Below, piece after piece: positions 40,665-50,623 of a stretch of 64,000 nt of DNA. The stretch is from Phytophthora colocasiae. Taxonomy: Eukaryota; Oomycota; Peronosporomycetes; Peronosporales; Peronosporaceae. Each line of letters begins with the position of its first letter. The first letter of the stretch is position 1. Location: contig JAGKQI010000062.1 in the NCBI GenBank assembly GCA_018806915.1, forward strand, positions 62,001 through 126,000, written 5' to 3'. The notes below the pieces were generated by a model. The model worked only from the letters and a program-made list of their open reading frames with translations. It was not told the origin of the DNA and did not search any database. The position numbers and the translations under genes were made by a program.

Positions 40665-40845
40665 ACTGTAGCTTTTCCTGGCGTTCGTCTCTTTGATGTG
40701 CGGCTGCCAGTAAATTATCATATATAAATGGTGTGCGCAACATCAACCTAGCAAAAAGCATATTTTATAATTAATGTATGTTACATCAAATGATGTGTAC
40801 CACAAACCAAGTTGAAGTGGATTAAGGGTTAAATCATTAAGCCTA

Positions 40846-42543
40846 TCATCGATTCACCATGGACGACCCTGTCGAGATGAATCGCTTAGCGGCGACCACC
40901 CAATCAATCAGATCGCTTTGACTTGGACACTGGAATGTCAACGTTCTGGAAGCTCCCACCCTCAACATGCTGCTTAGTAGTCCGGATGGTGGGCTCACCT
41001 CGGTGATCTCGAAACTAGGAGTCGCACTCTTGCCCAGGATCTCAATGCGGCAGTTCGTAAGACACACCGACTGGCTGTTCACGTCCGTTGTCTGCTCGTT
41101 CGTAGCAATCGCTCCTAACATCGCTTCGGTAGACTCCAAAATGGAACGCGTCGTGTTCTCCTTGAGGTCCAGTAGATGCAGACAACCATCCTGAGTGATG
41201 GCGCATAGTACATCCTTCCATGATGAAAACAGCGAGCCGTTAACTTGGTTCTTCAGAAATCCGCAACGTACAAGAAGCGGACTTGCAATGGGGGATCGCA
41301 GAGTTGAAAAGAACTGCGCGTCCGTGTTGTCGGAGGCTGATAACGCTGCTGCAGTGTACTGCACAATGGAAAACAAGGCAATCAGCATTCAAAGTAGTCC
41401 AACACAGAATAATTTGAGGTATTCACGTACATTCTTCGGTATCCTACGCACACTCTGCAAGAGGTCACGTTCTGGATCAATACGCTGCAAGTACAAAACG
41501 CCAGTTAGACCCTGTCCATATCTAGATTGAGATAGAAAGAAGCGCTTTACCTGCGCAGCAGCTAACGGCTCAGTCATCGCTCCAGCCATCTCTCCATACG
41601 TGAGTTTCTGCTTGCGGATGTACGTATCCAACGCTGTCTGAATCACCGACGCTCTCCACACCTCCATCGTCTTATACTGCTGGAAGAGCGCAGACATACC
41701 AGTCACGTAGTCCATGCGACACTGCTGCAGCTTCTGTACATTAATGCAGTAGTTCATCTCAGCCAGCCACAGGTCCTGTCTTCTCGCTACTGTGTCTACC
41801 GTAGCCACACTCTCGTTTGCACTCTCCAATTGCGCAAACAACTCATCATACTTCGAGAATGCAGTCAACACGTTCTTCTGTGACTGGAACAGCATCGCAT
41901 CGAGTTTATCCCCCTCTGCCAACATTAAAGTCACTCTCTCCTTGTACGTGGCTACCATCTCCTCCAGCGGCTTGGTAGTCACCTCCCTCTTCACAACTGC
42001 AGTAAGATGCACCAGCTTTTCAGCCAATTGCGTCTGTACCTCCCCTACTGCATGCAGGGCCTTGGACACTGAACTCTGCACATTTAACTGGTCGTTACTT
42101 GTCGATCCGCTTGAGTCCGGAGCTGTGTGCGTTGATGGAATCTCCAGAGCTGCACGTGTCTGTCTCAGCGCCTCTGCATACACCAGATCAGCCTGAAGCC
42201 TCAACGAGAAGAATTTGAGCAGCCGTGTGTTCTCCTCTCCACCGTGACGGATTTCGTCCTGGAACTGGCGCCAGTAGACACGGTCTCGGGCCTGAAACTT
42301 GTCGATCTGGGCGCTACGCTGCGTCTCAAAGGCGCGCAACGCTGCACAACAATCCAGTTTGATCTGCCACACGTCTTCAGTAGCAGCTTTCGAGTCCTGT
42401 GGCTGCTCGGGCGCCGTCATAGTCGCTGCAGTGTCTGCAGGAGTCTCCATCGTCGTTAGATCGATTGTGTTGAGTTGTAACGGAGGAACCCAAAATGGTA
42501 TGGTGTGGTACACATATTTTGACTCAAAATCGATCGGAGTCAT
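40846..42543 (-). CDS. BAR-like and PH domain protein
   Basis: Exons 42543-41431 and 41358-40846 flank a 72-bp intron (GTACGTG...TTGTGCAG). The junction is RRIPKN-YTAAALSAS. The first exon could start at 42543 or, more plausibly, at the METPADTAAT methionine at 42450. The first part is a long all-helical region (CCAALRAFETQRSAQIDKF...LKFFSLRLQADLVYAEAL...DKLDAMLFQSQKNVLTAFSKYDELF...) with BAR/arfaptin-like heptads. The C-terminal region is a PH domain: SPLLVRCGFLKNQ, WKDVLCAITQDGCLHLLD, and a final TFQCPSQSDLIDWVVAAKRF with the invariant tryptophan. The Ser-rich tail has no motif. Such proteins link membrane curvature to phosphoinositides; specificity cannot be read. No ArfGAP zinc finger is present. 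Confidence 0.8.
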
Positions 42544-42788
42544 AATTTCGGTGTGTTGGTATCATATAGACGAAGCTGAGTAATGAAATTGAATAGGAGC
42601 CGAAATATCACGAAACACCATGAAGTAGTACACGCAGAGTGTAAGAGCAAGATTCACGGACACTCCAAATTGTAGGGTCCGGTGTTTACGATACTGATCG
42701 CACACGGTGTCAATGTGTAGTTGACGATTACCGGGAACGAGGAAAGGGACGACGGCAGTGCATCTACAGCATGCATTACGCTCGTTAT

Positions 42789-44345
42789 CTACGGTAGCGG
42801 AATTGACTGGGCGCTGTGGAAGATGTTTAGTGGATCGTACTGCGCCTTAATCTGCCTCAGACGGGCGAAGTTGTCGGCACCCCAGTATCGCTTACCGAAG
42901 TCTTCACCAAAGTCGAGATCGCAGTAGTTCTGGTAGTTTCCGCCGTCAAAGTACTTCTCCAAAGCGCCGGCAATGCCACGGATCCACTTGTAGGACGGAG
43001 AGTCCTCAGACTCGCCCTTGTTGGCACCCACACCAATCTGAACGGACCAAACAGCGTCACGATGAGCCCACGGCGTCATATCGTTCTTCTGCGTGGCGAA
43101 CACACCGCCGTACGCTTCAAATTGGATGTACGCCCACGTTGTGTTAGGCAGGCTGTCGGCCCATTCCAGAACCGTCTGCACACCTTGATCGTCCATCACC
43201 GAGTTAGAGTATCCGCCCTTGATCTTGCTATAGTCCTTGTCGGCCGTCGTCAAATGATGCGAGACGTTGAGCGAGCTCAGGTCGTCACACGTTCCCTTCC
43301 AGACGTACGCCTTGGTGGCGAGTTGTGAGCAATTGTCGCGACGGTCTTGCGACTTGAGACCACCGTGGTCGAACAAACCTGAAGCATTTAGCAGCACGTC
43401 CAAGTCGCTCTTGGGTCCAAGGTACTGGCCGGTCATACGCGCACCTCCACCGTCGACAACGAGCTGCGTAGTGACCTTGGAATCAGCGGTGGGGAAGAAA
43501 TCCATCCACGCACGCAGCACCTGCGCACGAACAGAAGCGTTGAACTGCATGCTGAAGACCGTCACTTCCGGCATCTTGTACGCCTTGATAGTGAAGAGCG
43601 TGACGATGCCGAAGGAGCCGGCACCTCCACCGCGCAGCGCCCAGAACAGATCCGGGTTCTCCGTGGGTGACGCTGTCACCACCGTTCCGTTGTACAAGAC
43701 CACACGCATTTCCGTCGTCTGGTCAGCGGCCAGGCCGTAGTGGCGGCTTACCATGCCGTAGCCACCGCCGGAAATGTGACCGCCGATACCCACGCTCGGA
43801 CACGTGCCGGCGTTGAAATTGTAGCGTCCCAAACGGTCCAATTCCGTGTAAATCCAAGCCAGACGCGCACCGGCCTGCACTGTGGCCAGAGCGGATCCTT
43901 CCTCCTGGTTTTCAGACACGAGAGTCACGTCCACCATGTCGGCCATGTCGATTACCAGTGAGCCATCCATGGACGACAGCACTTCGTACGAGTGACCGCC
44001 ACTACGAGGCACTGGAGCGAGTCCGTTGCTCACGGAACAGGTGACGGCACGCACGACATCCTCTTCGGATGTAGCGAAGTACACGCCGAGAGGTTTGCGG
44101 TTGATACGCGCTTTAGGACCCGTAGCGTAGTCTTCGTAGAGCGGTGACTCCTCTACGAAAAAGTTCGTATTCACTGTGACGGTATCGTTGCCATTGTTCG
44201 TGTTGGCGGACTTGTCCATGCAGTCCTCGAACGCCTGAAGCAGAGTCGTCGATTCCGTCTGCTGCGTCTGTTGCGTCGAACCAGCCAGGGCGGAGGTGGC
44301 GACTGCGGCCGTGAAGAGCACAAGAGCTCGAGAGAGGAATACCAT
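42789..44345 (-). CDS. Secreted FAD-linked oxidase, berberine bridge enzyme family
   Basis: 518 residues with no intron. Signal peptide MVFLSRALVLFTAAVATSALA. The FAD_binding_4 domain has PRSGGHSYE, whose His is the 8-alpha-histidyl FAD ligand, and GTCPSVGIGGHISGGGYG, whose Cys is the 6-S-cysteinyl ligand, so bicovalent flavin is predicted. The C-terminal BBE motif YWGADNFARLRQIKAQYDPLNIF is complete. Several Asn-x-Ser/Thr sites suit secretion. Relatives in plants and fungi oxidise carbohydrates or alkaloids; for plant-associated oomycetes, oxidation of cell-wall oligosaccharides is plausible but not shown. Codon use is GC-rich like neighbouring core genes. Confidence 0.93.
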   Translation of the reverse strand: MVFLSRALVLFTAAVATSALAGSTQQTQQTESTTLLQAFEDCMDKSANTNNGNDTVTVNTNFFVEESPLYEDYATGPKARINRKPLGVYFATSEEDVVRAVTCSVSNGLAPVPRSGGHSYEVLSSMDGSLVIDMADMVDVTLVSENQEEGSALATVQAGARLAWIYTELDRLGRYNFNAGTCPSVGIGGHISGGGYGMVSRHYGLAADQTTEMRVVLYNGTVVTASPTENPDLFWALRGGGAGSFGIVTLFTIKAYKMPEVTVFSMQFNASVRAQVLRAWMDFFPTADSKVTTQLVVDGGGARMTGQYLGPKSDLDVLLNASGLFDHGGLKSQDRRDNCSQLATKAYVWKGTCDDLSSLNVSHHLTTADKDYSKIKGGYSNSVMDDQGVQTVLEWADSLPNTTWAYIQFEAYGGVFATQKNDMTPWAHRDAVWSVQIGVGANKGESEDSPSYKWIRGIAGALEKYFDGGNYQNYCDLDFGEDFGKRYWGADNFARLRQIKAQYDPLNIFHSAQSIPLP

Positions 44346-45968
44346 CTTGTCTGCGGCGTGGCAGATTCAGGAATGACTAATGGAAGTCGCTGACGACTCA
44401 CGCGTTGCCCAGGGAATTCCAGCCAAACAGTGTATGGGTCACAGAAGCCGGTAAAATCGGCCGAACCCAGGCTCTCGCCATCAGTGATGGCATCATAGGC
44501 TACAAGCTGTACAACCCAGGTTTACACCATTAGTTGGCCATGATGAAACCCGATCGTGAGATAACCGAAAGGATCCCGATGGTCTCAAGCGTACGATCAA
44601 GTTCTTGGTACAGTCATGGTGGTTCACATTCCTCTCGGCTTGATTAGTGTGGTTAGAGGGTAATCGGCAAAGCTCAAGCTGCATCAAAGCGTCCCGGATC
44701 CTCCTGCGTTCGCGTGTTCGTATAGCACAAATGGCTGTCCATGCGGTGGAAGTGTCTTGCTCAGCTCCTTTCTTATGAAAGTCGGGAAAACAGCATGCTG
44801 CGTTGGCACGCTGTGGATGCAGTCTGTGCTCAGTACTGTAGCCTACATTGACAGTGTTGGTAAGATTACGGTGCGAGATAACAGGGCACGGCTGGAGCGA
44901 GTCTTCTTCTCATGCCGGTATCGCTCATTAGACTGTCATTATCTAAACTTTCGCGATATGAAGCGCACTGGGCATATCTCCGGAAATGGTATCAAGTCAA
45001 TTGTCCATTTGTCGTCGAAGAATCAACACTTGCGACGTGTAAGTACGACGAGCTTGAGTTTGCTACGGTGGACGTGGAATCGCACTGATATCGCCCTACT
45101 CAAGTCAGATGCCTATACTAGCGAACAGCAGTCGACAAACGATATCGACAGCTCAGATTTCCATCGAAACTTACACAAGTTGGTGGCCAGATCGCTCGGC
45201 TAAACTCTGGGTCGAGTAGACAATACGTGGTCACAATGGTACGTAAGAGTGGACTCATACCCAAACCTTATCCATAAAGCGCATTCACCGAAGCTTCAAG
45301 TCTCCACAAGCTCAAGGCGAATAGAAACAAGAGCAATTCTTACCAGTGGAGGAACAATTACACCCTCTACAGGAAAACCGTGACACGAAAAACAAACGCA
45401 AAAAGTATATAATGTAGTTGAGTTGCAGCTCTGTCCGGTGTAGTGGACGCTTGTGAAATACCGACCCAGTACTGAGTCACATACTGCCACTTGACAAAGC
45501 TTAATGGCAGACGTCAAGACGAGAGGTGTCCATCGACTCTTACTTTTGAGCTCACAGTTACCAGTGAAAGGCTCTCTGAAACGCTACGTTGGAACGTTCT
45601 AGTGTGTAAGCTAATGCGTCTTTTCAAGATCCACGTTCACTGCTTCTCCACAGACCACCCAGTTAGCTAACCGGACAGTCCTCGAACGCTGTTAAACGAG
45701 TGAATCGAGCGATAGAAAAACGAGCTTATCGATCCAGTCGGCTACTGAGCCGAGCAATGGTCTCACCTGAGACTGACCTTCAAGTCGCAGTCACTTTTCG
45801 ATTCCTCCTCGACTGCAGCAACCGGTAGAGACAATCGATCCACCAAAGCACGTTACTACAGAATCCAGTTGCTCGAAACGGGTCGAAAAGCAGTCGAAAC
45901 CTCCAGTCGTCGAGCTGATCTATCGACATTTCCCCAGTCGCCTCCAGTCGCACAGGTTCAGATTCCTA
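44346..45968. other. 1.6-kb intergenic stretch without a supported gene
   Basis: The longest frame (44757-45203, plus, 148 codons) has no recognisable motif, and its Cys/Ser/Leu-rich start looks spurious. TATATAATG at about 45,409 is the only core-promoter-like motif noticed. The PX gene promoter should lie in the last few hundred bases. Confidence 0.4.
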
Positions 45969-47084
45969 ATGAATCCCGCAACGCACTCGTTGTCGGCTTC
46001 CATCACGTCCGCATTGGCTTTGAAGCCGTCCACCGTCTACATCCTCCGAGTGGAAAACACGAAAACCAAGAAGAGTTGGCACATCCGACGGTGCTTTTCC
46101 GAGTTCTGCGAGCTTCGAGAGAAGCTTCTGTCGTTGATTGACGACCAAATGGCTCTGTACCTCACTAGTCCGGACTTAGACAGCACTGAGAACAGCTTCA
46201 GCAGCTCCAGTATCAGTTCCAGTGCTAGTACAAGCGGAAGTGTCAGTAGATATCATCATTCAGCTCCACCATCGTGCGACCGCTTCGCCTATGTGTTCAA
46301 GCAGTTCCCACCCCGCAAGTTGTTCGGATCCCGATCGAAACGAGTGATTGAAGCGCGAACGATGGCACTTAACCGGTTCTTACAGCAATCCCTTGAAGTG
46401 GTGGAGGTCGTTCGACAACGCCAATTGATCGCCGTTTGCTTTAGTATGATGACGCATATCGAGACGTTTCTAGACTGCAGAGCTCATCGAGAAGTGACGC
46501 GTGTTGGGCCGTCAAACAGTGTTGATAATAGAGCTCAAAGGTCCGGTAGAACGGAAACTAATGCAGCCAGGAGAGCGTCTGCAGCTGTGTCACTCACTCC
46601 AGGATTCCACCACTACCCGCTAGTGCCTTCACCAGCGTTTACCATGACTCAAAACGAGCGATTCCAGTCTAGATACGACCTCAGTGACGAAGAAGCAGAC
46701 AGTGATGATACTCAACGCTTCAACAACTTTGACTACACTCGACGGTTCTACCGGGAATTTGGTAGGCAGGAAGAACGCGCAGAGATCTACAGTGAAGACT
46801 CGGACGATGAAGAGATGCAGAACTTAAAGAAAACGTGGAGTGCTATGATGGAGAGCGACACACGTGAGCGGAAACTGCACCATAGCGGTAGTCACTTCTC
46901 TATGCTTGAAGGTGGACAACCAGCGGCGGAAACATGGGCGAAACGTGTCGAGATCGCTGGCATCCACAGCACTGCGAAGCCTGAACCAGAAGTAAACGTT
47001 GAGAAGACTTCCGAGACTAGAACGGAGCAATTGCTCCACCGTCACCGATCCAACTACCGCCTTCCAGTGCAAAACTACCTGTGA
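45969..47084 (+). CDS. PX-domain protein with serine-rich insertion
   Basis: 371 residues with no intron. The phox-homology domain fills the first half: YILRVENTKTKKSWHIRRCFSEFCELREKLL, then a Ser/Thr-rich insertion of about 50 residues, then FAYVFKQFPPRKLFGSRSKRVIEARTMALNRFLQQSLE. The FPPRKLFGSRS...R stretch is the characteristic PPII loop and the following Arg that contacts phosphoinositide. The C-terminal half is acidic and disordered (DLSDEEADSDDTQRF, YSEDSDDEEMQNL). The domain usually binds PI3P on endosomes. No second known domain is visible, so partner and pathway stay open. Confidence 0.88.
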   Translation: MNPATHSLSASITSALALKPSTVYILRVENTKTKKSWHIRRCFSEFCELREKLLSLIDDQMALYLTSPDLDSTENSFSSSSISSSASTSGSVSRYHHSAPPSCDRFAYVFKQFPPRKLFGSRSKRVIEARTMALNRFLQQSLEVVEVVRQRQLIAVCFSMMTHIETFLDCRAHREVTRVGPSNSVDNRAQRSGRTETNAARRASAAVSLTPGFHHYPLVPSPAFTMTQNERFQSRYDLSDEEADSDDTQRFNNFDYTRRFYREFGRQEERAEIYSEDSDDEEMQNLKKTWSAMMESDTRERKLHHSGSHFSMLEGGQPAAETWAKRVEIAGIHSTAKPEPEVNVEKTSETRTEQLLHRHRSNYRLPVQNYL

Positions 47085-47249
47085 CCTATGAACAAGTACC
47101 ATTGAACGTAAAGTTAGTGTATCAGTTAGAGTAGAAGCCTAGGCCATCGCTGGTAGTGACACTGCGTACTCAATAGTAAACCACGAGTATCAATCAAACC
47201 AAGAGTATCATCAGTCGAACCAAAGGTGAATTTGAAATCAATCTTTTGC

Positions 47250-48160
47250 TTTTTTTTCGTGGTACATCTCCATGATGCCGGTGAAATCCGTCCAAAAATC
47301 GGAAAAATTATACGATTCATCAATCCAAATGCTTTCTCAATGCGGTCGCTCAAACGGAGATAGAACGGCCGCTCTTCGCCATTGAAAGCCAAATTACAGC
47401 CATCCACATCGCCAAATGTCGTTTGTGTATCAAAACTGCATCGATTCTCCTTCAATAACACGCTGTTAAATAGCACTCCCAACTCCTCAGCACTTAGAAC
47501 TTTGTCACCGTGGTGATCCTTAAGATCAATCAGCCGTTCGTCTCATTGAAGCTGAGTCGAATGCGTGTTTCAACGGTTTAAACTGTAACAATCCATTCCT
47601 CACGTCGTTGATATCCGAGATCTTCGTCATCATGAACGCCAGGTATTCGTTATGTCGTGGAAACAAATGCGACTCAAGAACGAGTGACTCCGGAAGTGCA
47701 ACGTCAAGTTTCAAACACCTCATCCTGTTCTTGTTCAGGTCGTTTTCAATCCATTGACGAAACGTACGATAATGAAGGTCTTCAAGAAGAATATCGACTG
47801 GAGGTCGAAGATTTCCTTGCTCGACCACCTTTTCCAGCTTTAATGCCACTTTTCGTGAATCGGAACTGGAACATTTCCTCTGATAATTGATCTAAGGAAT
47901 TCAACGACTGGTGTCACTTCCTTGATATCCGCCTCCGTTAGCCACTTATCATTCTTCGTAGCCGAGAAGAGCTGTAGATCCGTAGCGTCACATTGTGATT
48001 GGATACTTTGTTCGGATCGCCTTCTTCAAGTTATCCACCGATTTACTCACGTCGACGGAGTAAGCCTCTCCAATCCATTCGTCCATTTTACAACAAGAAG
48101 GTGCCCTTTTCGACTTCAAGATCCACGATGGACGTCGCTATTGAAGTGAAGCCATTTGAC
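47250..48160 (-). pseudogene. Crinkler-family pseudogene with HNH-like C-terminal module
   Basis: The minus strand holds a broken relative of the intact gene at 48609-49676. A degraded Crinkler N-terminus (around 48,140-47,900, with an LQLFSATKNDKWL version of the LFLAK region) is interrupted by a frameshift. The C-terminal module then reads RMRCLKLDVALPESLVL, ISDINDVRNGLLQFKPLKHAF and, after another break near 47,500, TQTTFGDVDGCNLAFNGEERPFY. The equivalent blocks in the intact neighbour (DMDDERNGLLLFKPLENAF, PQTTFGDIDG) show it is a paralogue. At least two frameshifts and several stops are present. I give no reconstructed protein. Confidence 0.65.
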
Positions 48161-48608
48161 CATTTCCAGATTACCAGACCTCGCACAGTTTTTCACAGCT
48201 CTTGTGGTGCAACCTTCCGTCCGGTTTACATGTAAGCATTGGACCACGCGTAAGTGACTGTACGCAGCGTCACCCAGGGACTTGAAGATTGTTCAATTAC
48301 TTGGAATGCATTTTAAGGACATGTAGCAAGTGGTTGGAAGTGCTGCGCACGGATTCTACTGGGAGTCTTCGATACGTGTCGGGGAAGATTTGTGTGTGGA
48401 AAGTTATTCAAATAGCCAATGAGACTTCGGACAACTCGATATTGTAAAGTAAATTATGAACAAAAAGGATTGAATCACCTGGAAACTATTTCGTTATCGA
48501 TGCAAATGCAGAATGTTGGAGCCATTTTGATACTCCACACAAAAGAGGTGTTTGGATCTCCTGTCCACGCTGGACAAACTCAACCAAAAGTCTGGGAAGT
48601 TTTCCGTC

Positions 48609-49676
48609 TCATTTGTGCGAAGCTAAGTAAACTGTGGAGATGACTTCTGACATGAACTCATCAATATTTGCCTCGAATGTCTCCACTTTGTCTTCCAGGG
48701 CTAACTCCGAGAAATCAGAAAAGTTGTACGAATCCTCAATCCAATGCAGCCTCAAAGCTAAGTTTCGTGCCCTCCTTGCGTGTAGGTTTAAACAGCGATA
48801 GAACGGCCGCTCTGCACCCGTGAACGTTAGCTCACTTCCGTCAATATCACCAAACGTAGTCTGCGGATCGAAGTGGCATCGGGTTTTCGCCCACAAAACT
48901 CTGGAAAAGAACTGGGCAGCGCCAAGCACTTCTTCGTAGTTATGATCCAAGTGGTCAATGAGTCGCGTATCGCGGATGCTCGTGTCGAATAGCTTCAATC
49001 GTAAAACACCCGAGTCGTCAGCAATAAAACTGATCTGGAATTCGTGGAAAGCGTTTTCTAGCGGTTTAAACAGTAACAATCCATTTCTCTCGTCGTCCAT
49101 ATCCGATATGTGCATCACCCGTAAAGCCAGAGCTTTCTTAGAGCAGTAAAACAAACGCGACGGACTGACGAGTGACATGGGGAAAGCAACGTCAAGTAGC
49201 ATACATCGCACCCAGGACTTCTCCCGACGATAACACCCGTAAAACTCGCACAATTTGTCCGTAAATCCACAGACCCCGACAGCTCTCCTAGGTACCATTA
49301 AGTAAAAAAGCATCATCCGACGGAAGTCATCGTCTGGGGTCCAGACCAACAAATGAATTGAATCATTCGTTGCGTTTTCTAAAGAGTTCAATAGTGCTGC
49401 AAGGTCATCGTCGCTCCGTAGTTTTTTGCCTTTATGGGGCATCTCTTTAACAAATGCAGCCACGGGAACCTTCTTCTTGGAATTTTCCGAGCAAGACTGG
49501 AGCAACGTGTTGTTCTTGTTTATTCGGATGAGCTGCAGTTCGTTCGCGTCACATTTGATGGTATTGGGGTTCTCCGTCTTGATCATCTCCTTCAATTGAA
49601 TCAAAGACTGATTCTCGTCAATTTGGACGGAGAAAACGTTTCTGCCTGTAAAGAGCACGCAAACGAGCTCCACCAT
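48609..49676 (-). CDS. Crinkler (CRN)-family protein with HNH-like C-terminal module
   Basis: 355 residues, intact. The N-terminus MVELVCVLFTGRNVFSVQID with LIQLKEMIKTENPNTI is the ubiquitin-like header of oomycete Crinklers. The usual LxLFLAK translocation motif is degenerate here (LQLIRINKNNTLLQ). No signal peptide is apparent. A linker ends at IHLLVWTPDDD, the position where Crinklers switch to their C-terminal domain. That domain starts AVGVCGFTDKL and includes DMDDERNGLLLFKPLENAF...ISFIADD, which resembles the HNH_2-type nuclease fold of Crinkler C-termini, but the classic first His of the HNH triad is not obvious. Crinklers are host-directed effectors or intracellular proteins; whether this one is active is unknown. 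It lies between two broken relatives. Confidence 0.75.
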   Translation of the reverse strand: MVELVCVLFTGRNVFSVQIDENQSLIQLKEMIKTENPNTIKCDANELQLIRINKNNTLLQSCSENSKKKVPVAAFVKEMPHKGKKLRSDDDLAALLNSLENATNDSIHLLVWTPDDDFRRMMLFYLMVPRRAVGVCGFTDKLCEFYGCYRREKSWVRCMLLDVAFPMSLVSPSRLFYCSKKALALRVMHISDMDDERNGLLLFKPLENAFHEFQISFIADDSGVLRLKLFDTSIRDTRLIDHLDHNYEEVLGAAQFFSRVLWAKTRCHFDPQTTFGDIDGSELTFTGAERPFYRCLNLHARRARNLALRLHWIEDSYNFSDFSELALEDKVETFEANIDEFMSEVISTVYLASHK

Positions 49677-50214
49677 CTTTTCCTCGAGCCAGCAAATTTA
49701 AGAATGAGGCAGATTTTGAAGGTTGAAAATCTACACCATTCATTTTTGCACACACCAGTCTTGGACTGACGTCTCTGGACTATACCTACATTAGAGAAAA
49801 GTTACCAACATACTACATGTACTGTACAACTCGGAAAAAAAATTCACCAAAGAATCCTCAGTTTGTCGTTGAAAATATTCTCAAAAGAGATTGAAGACTT
49901 ACGACTTGACATCATAGAAAACGCACGTACTATTCAATGTAAGTTTAATGCCTGGTTTTAGTCAAGAAAGTCATAGACACTACCGGTCTGAAGCATCTGA
50001 AGTGGTCAGGATCAACTTTACGGCGTGTGGGGTTGTCAGCTGAAAATGTCGGTGGAGAGAGTGAAGAAGAAGAAGGGGGGTATGCAAACGTGCTCGTAAT
50101 GGAGCCAAGCGCCGACCCCGAGGTCCAGAATTGATGGCGGCGATACTTACAGCCGCTTCTATTAGACCACAACGTGATGCGATTGCTCACCACCTACGAC
50201 ACGGTATTGTGTAA
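49677..50214. other. Intergenic between two Crinkler-like loci
   Basis: No gene seen. It should contain the promoter of the minus-strand Crinkler gene; no clear core motif noticed. Confidence 0.4.
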
Positions 50215-50560
50215 TCGTAGGAGCTACCGGCGATGCATTCCCTATTGACATCGACAAAACCAAGGCAGTCGGCCAACTTGAAGCAGGCGATCAAGGATGA
50301 AAACCCAGATATCCAGGTGCGTTCTCGTCAGCTCCAGCTCTTGATGGCGAAGAAGAACAAGAAGTGGCTGTCAGGAGCGAAGGAAGACGCGAGTGCTACC
50401 ACTGGTTTGGAGCTGCTTTGTGGGGTTGTCGGGTGGTGACGTTGTTGGAGTATCTAGAAAAAAAAGTGAGGGAATCCACACTCGTCTGCACACTGATTTC
50501 ATCACGACCCTTTCACGAATTTCTCGAACGAATTGTCCTGTGCCCAAGATGTAATTGAGT
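50215..50560 (+). pseudogene. Crinkler N-terminal domain fragment, plus strand
   Basis: A frame starting GDAFPIDIDKTKAVG shifts and continues LKQAIKDENPDIQ and LQLLMAKKNKKWL, a good match to the Crinkler LxLFLAK region. Sequence beyond about 50,440 loses coding character. It is the third Crinkler-like locus within 3.4 kb, in the opposite orientation to the other two. Confidence 0.6.
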
Positions 50561-50623
50561 CACAATGCGATCGCTGACTCGGTTCACCAATTTATCATTT
50601 GAAACCCGTAAAATCCAAACATT

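Noticed and set aside
41545..41575. A possible 29-bp intron in the BAR-like/PH gene
   Set aside because: Too short, would shift the frame, and the unspliced reading continues sensibly (KRFFLSQSRYGQGLTGVLYLQ).
44757..45203. 148-codon plus-strand frame in the 1.6-kb gap
   Set aside because: No recognisable domain; typical codon bias of the neighbouring genes is missing.
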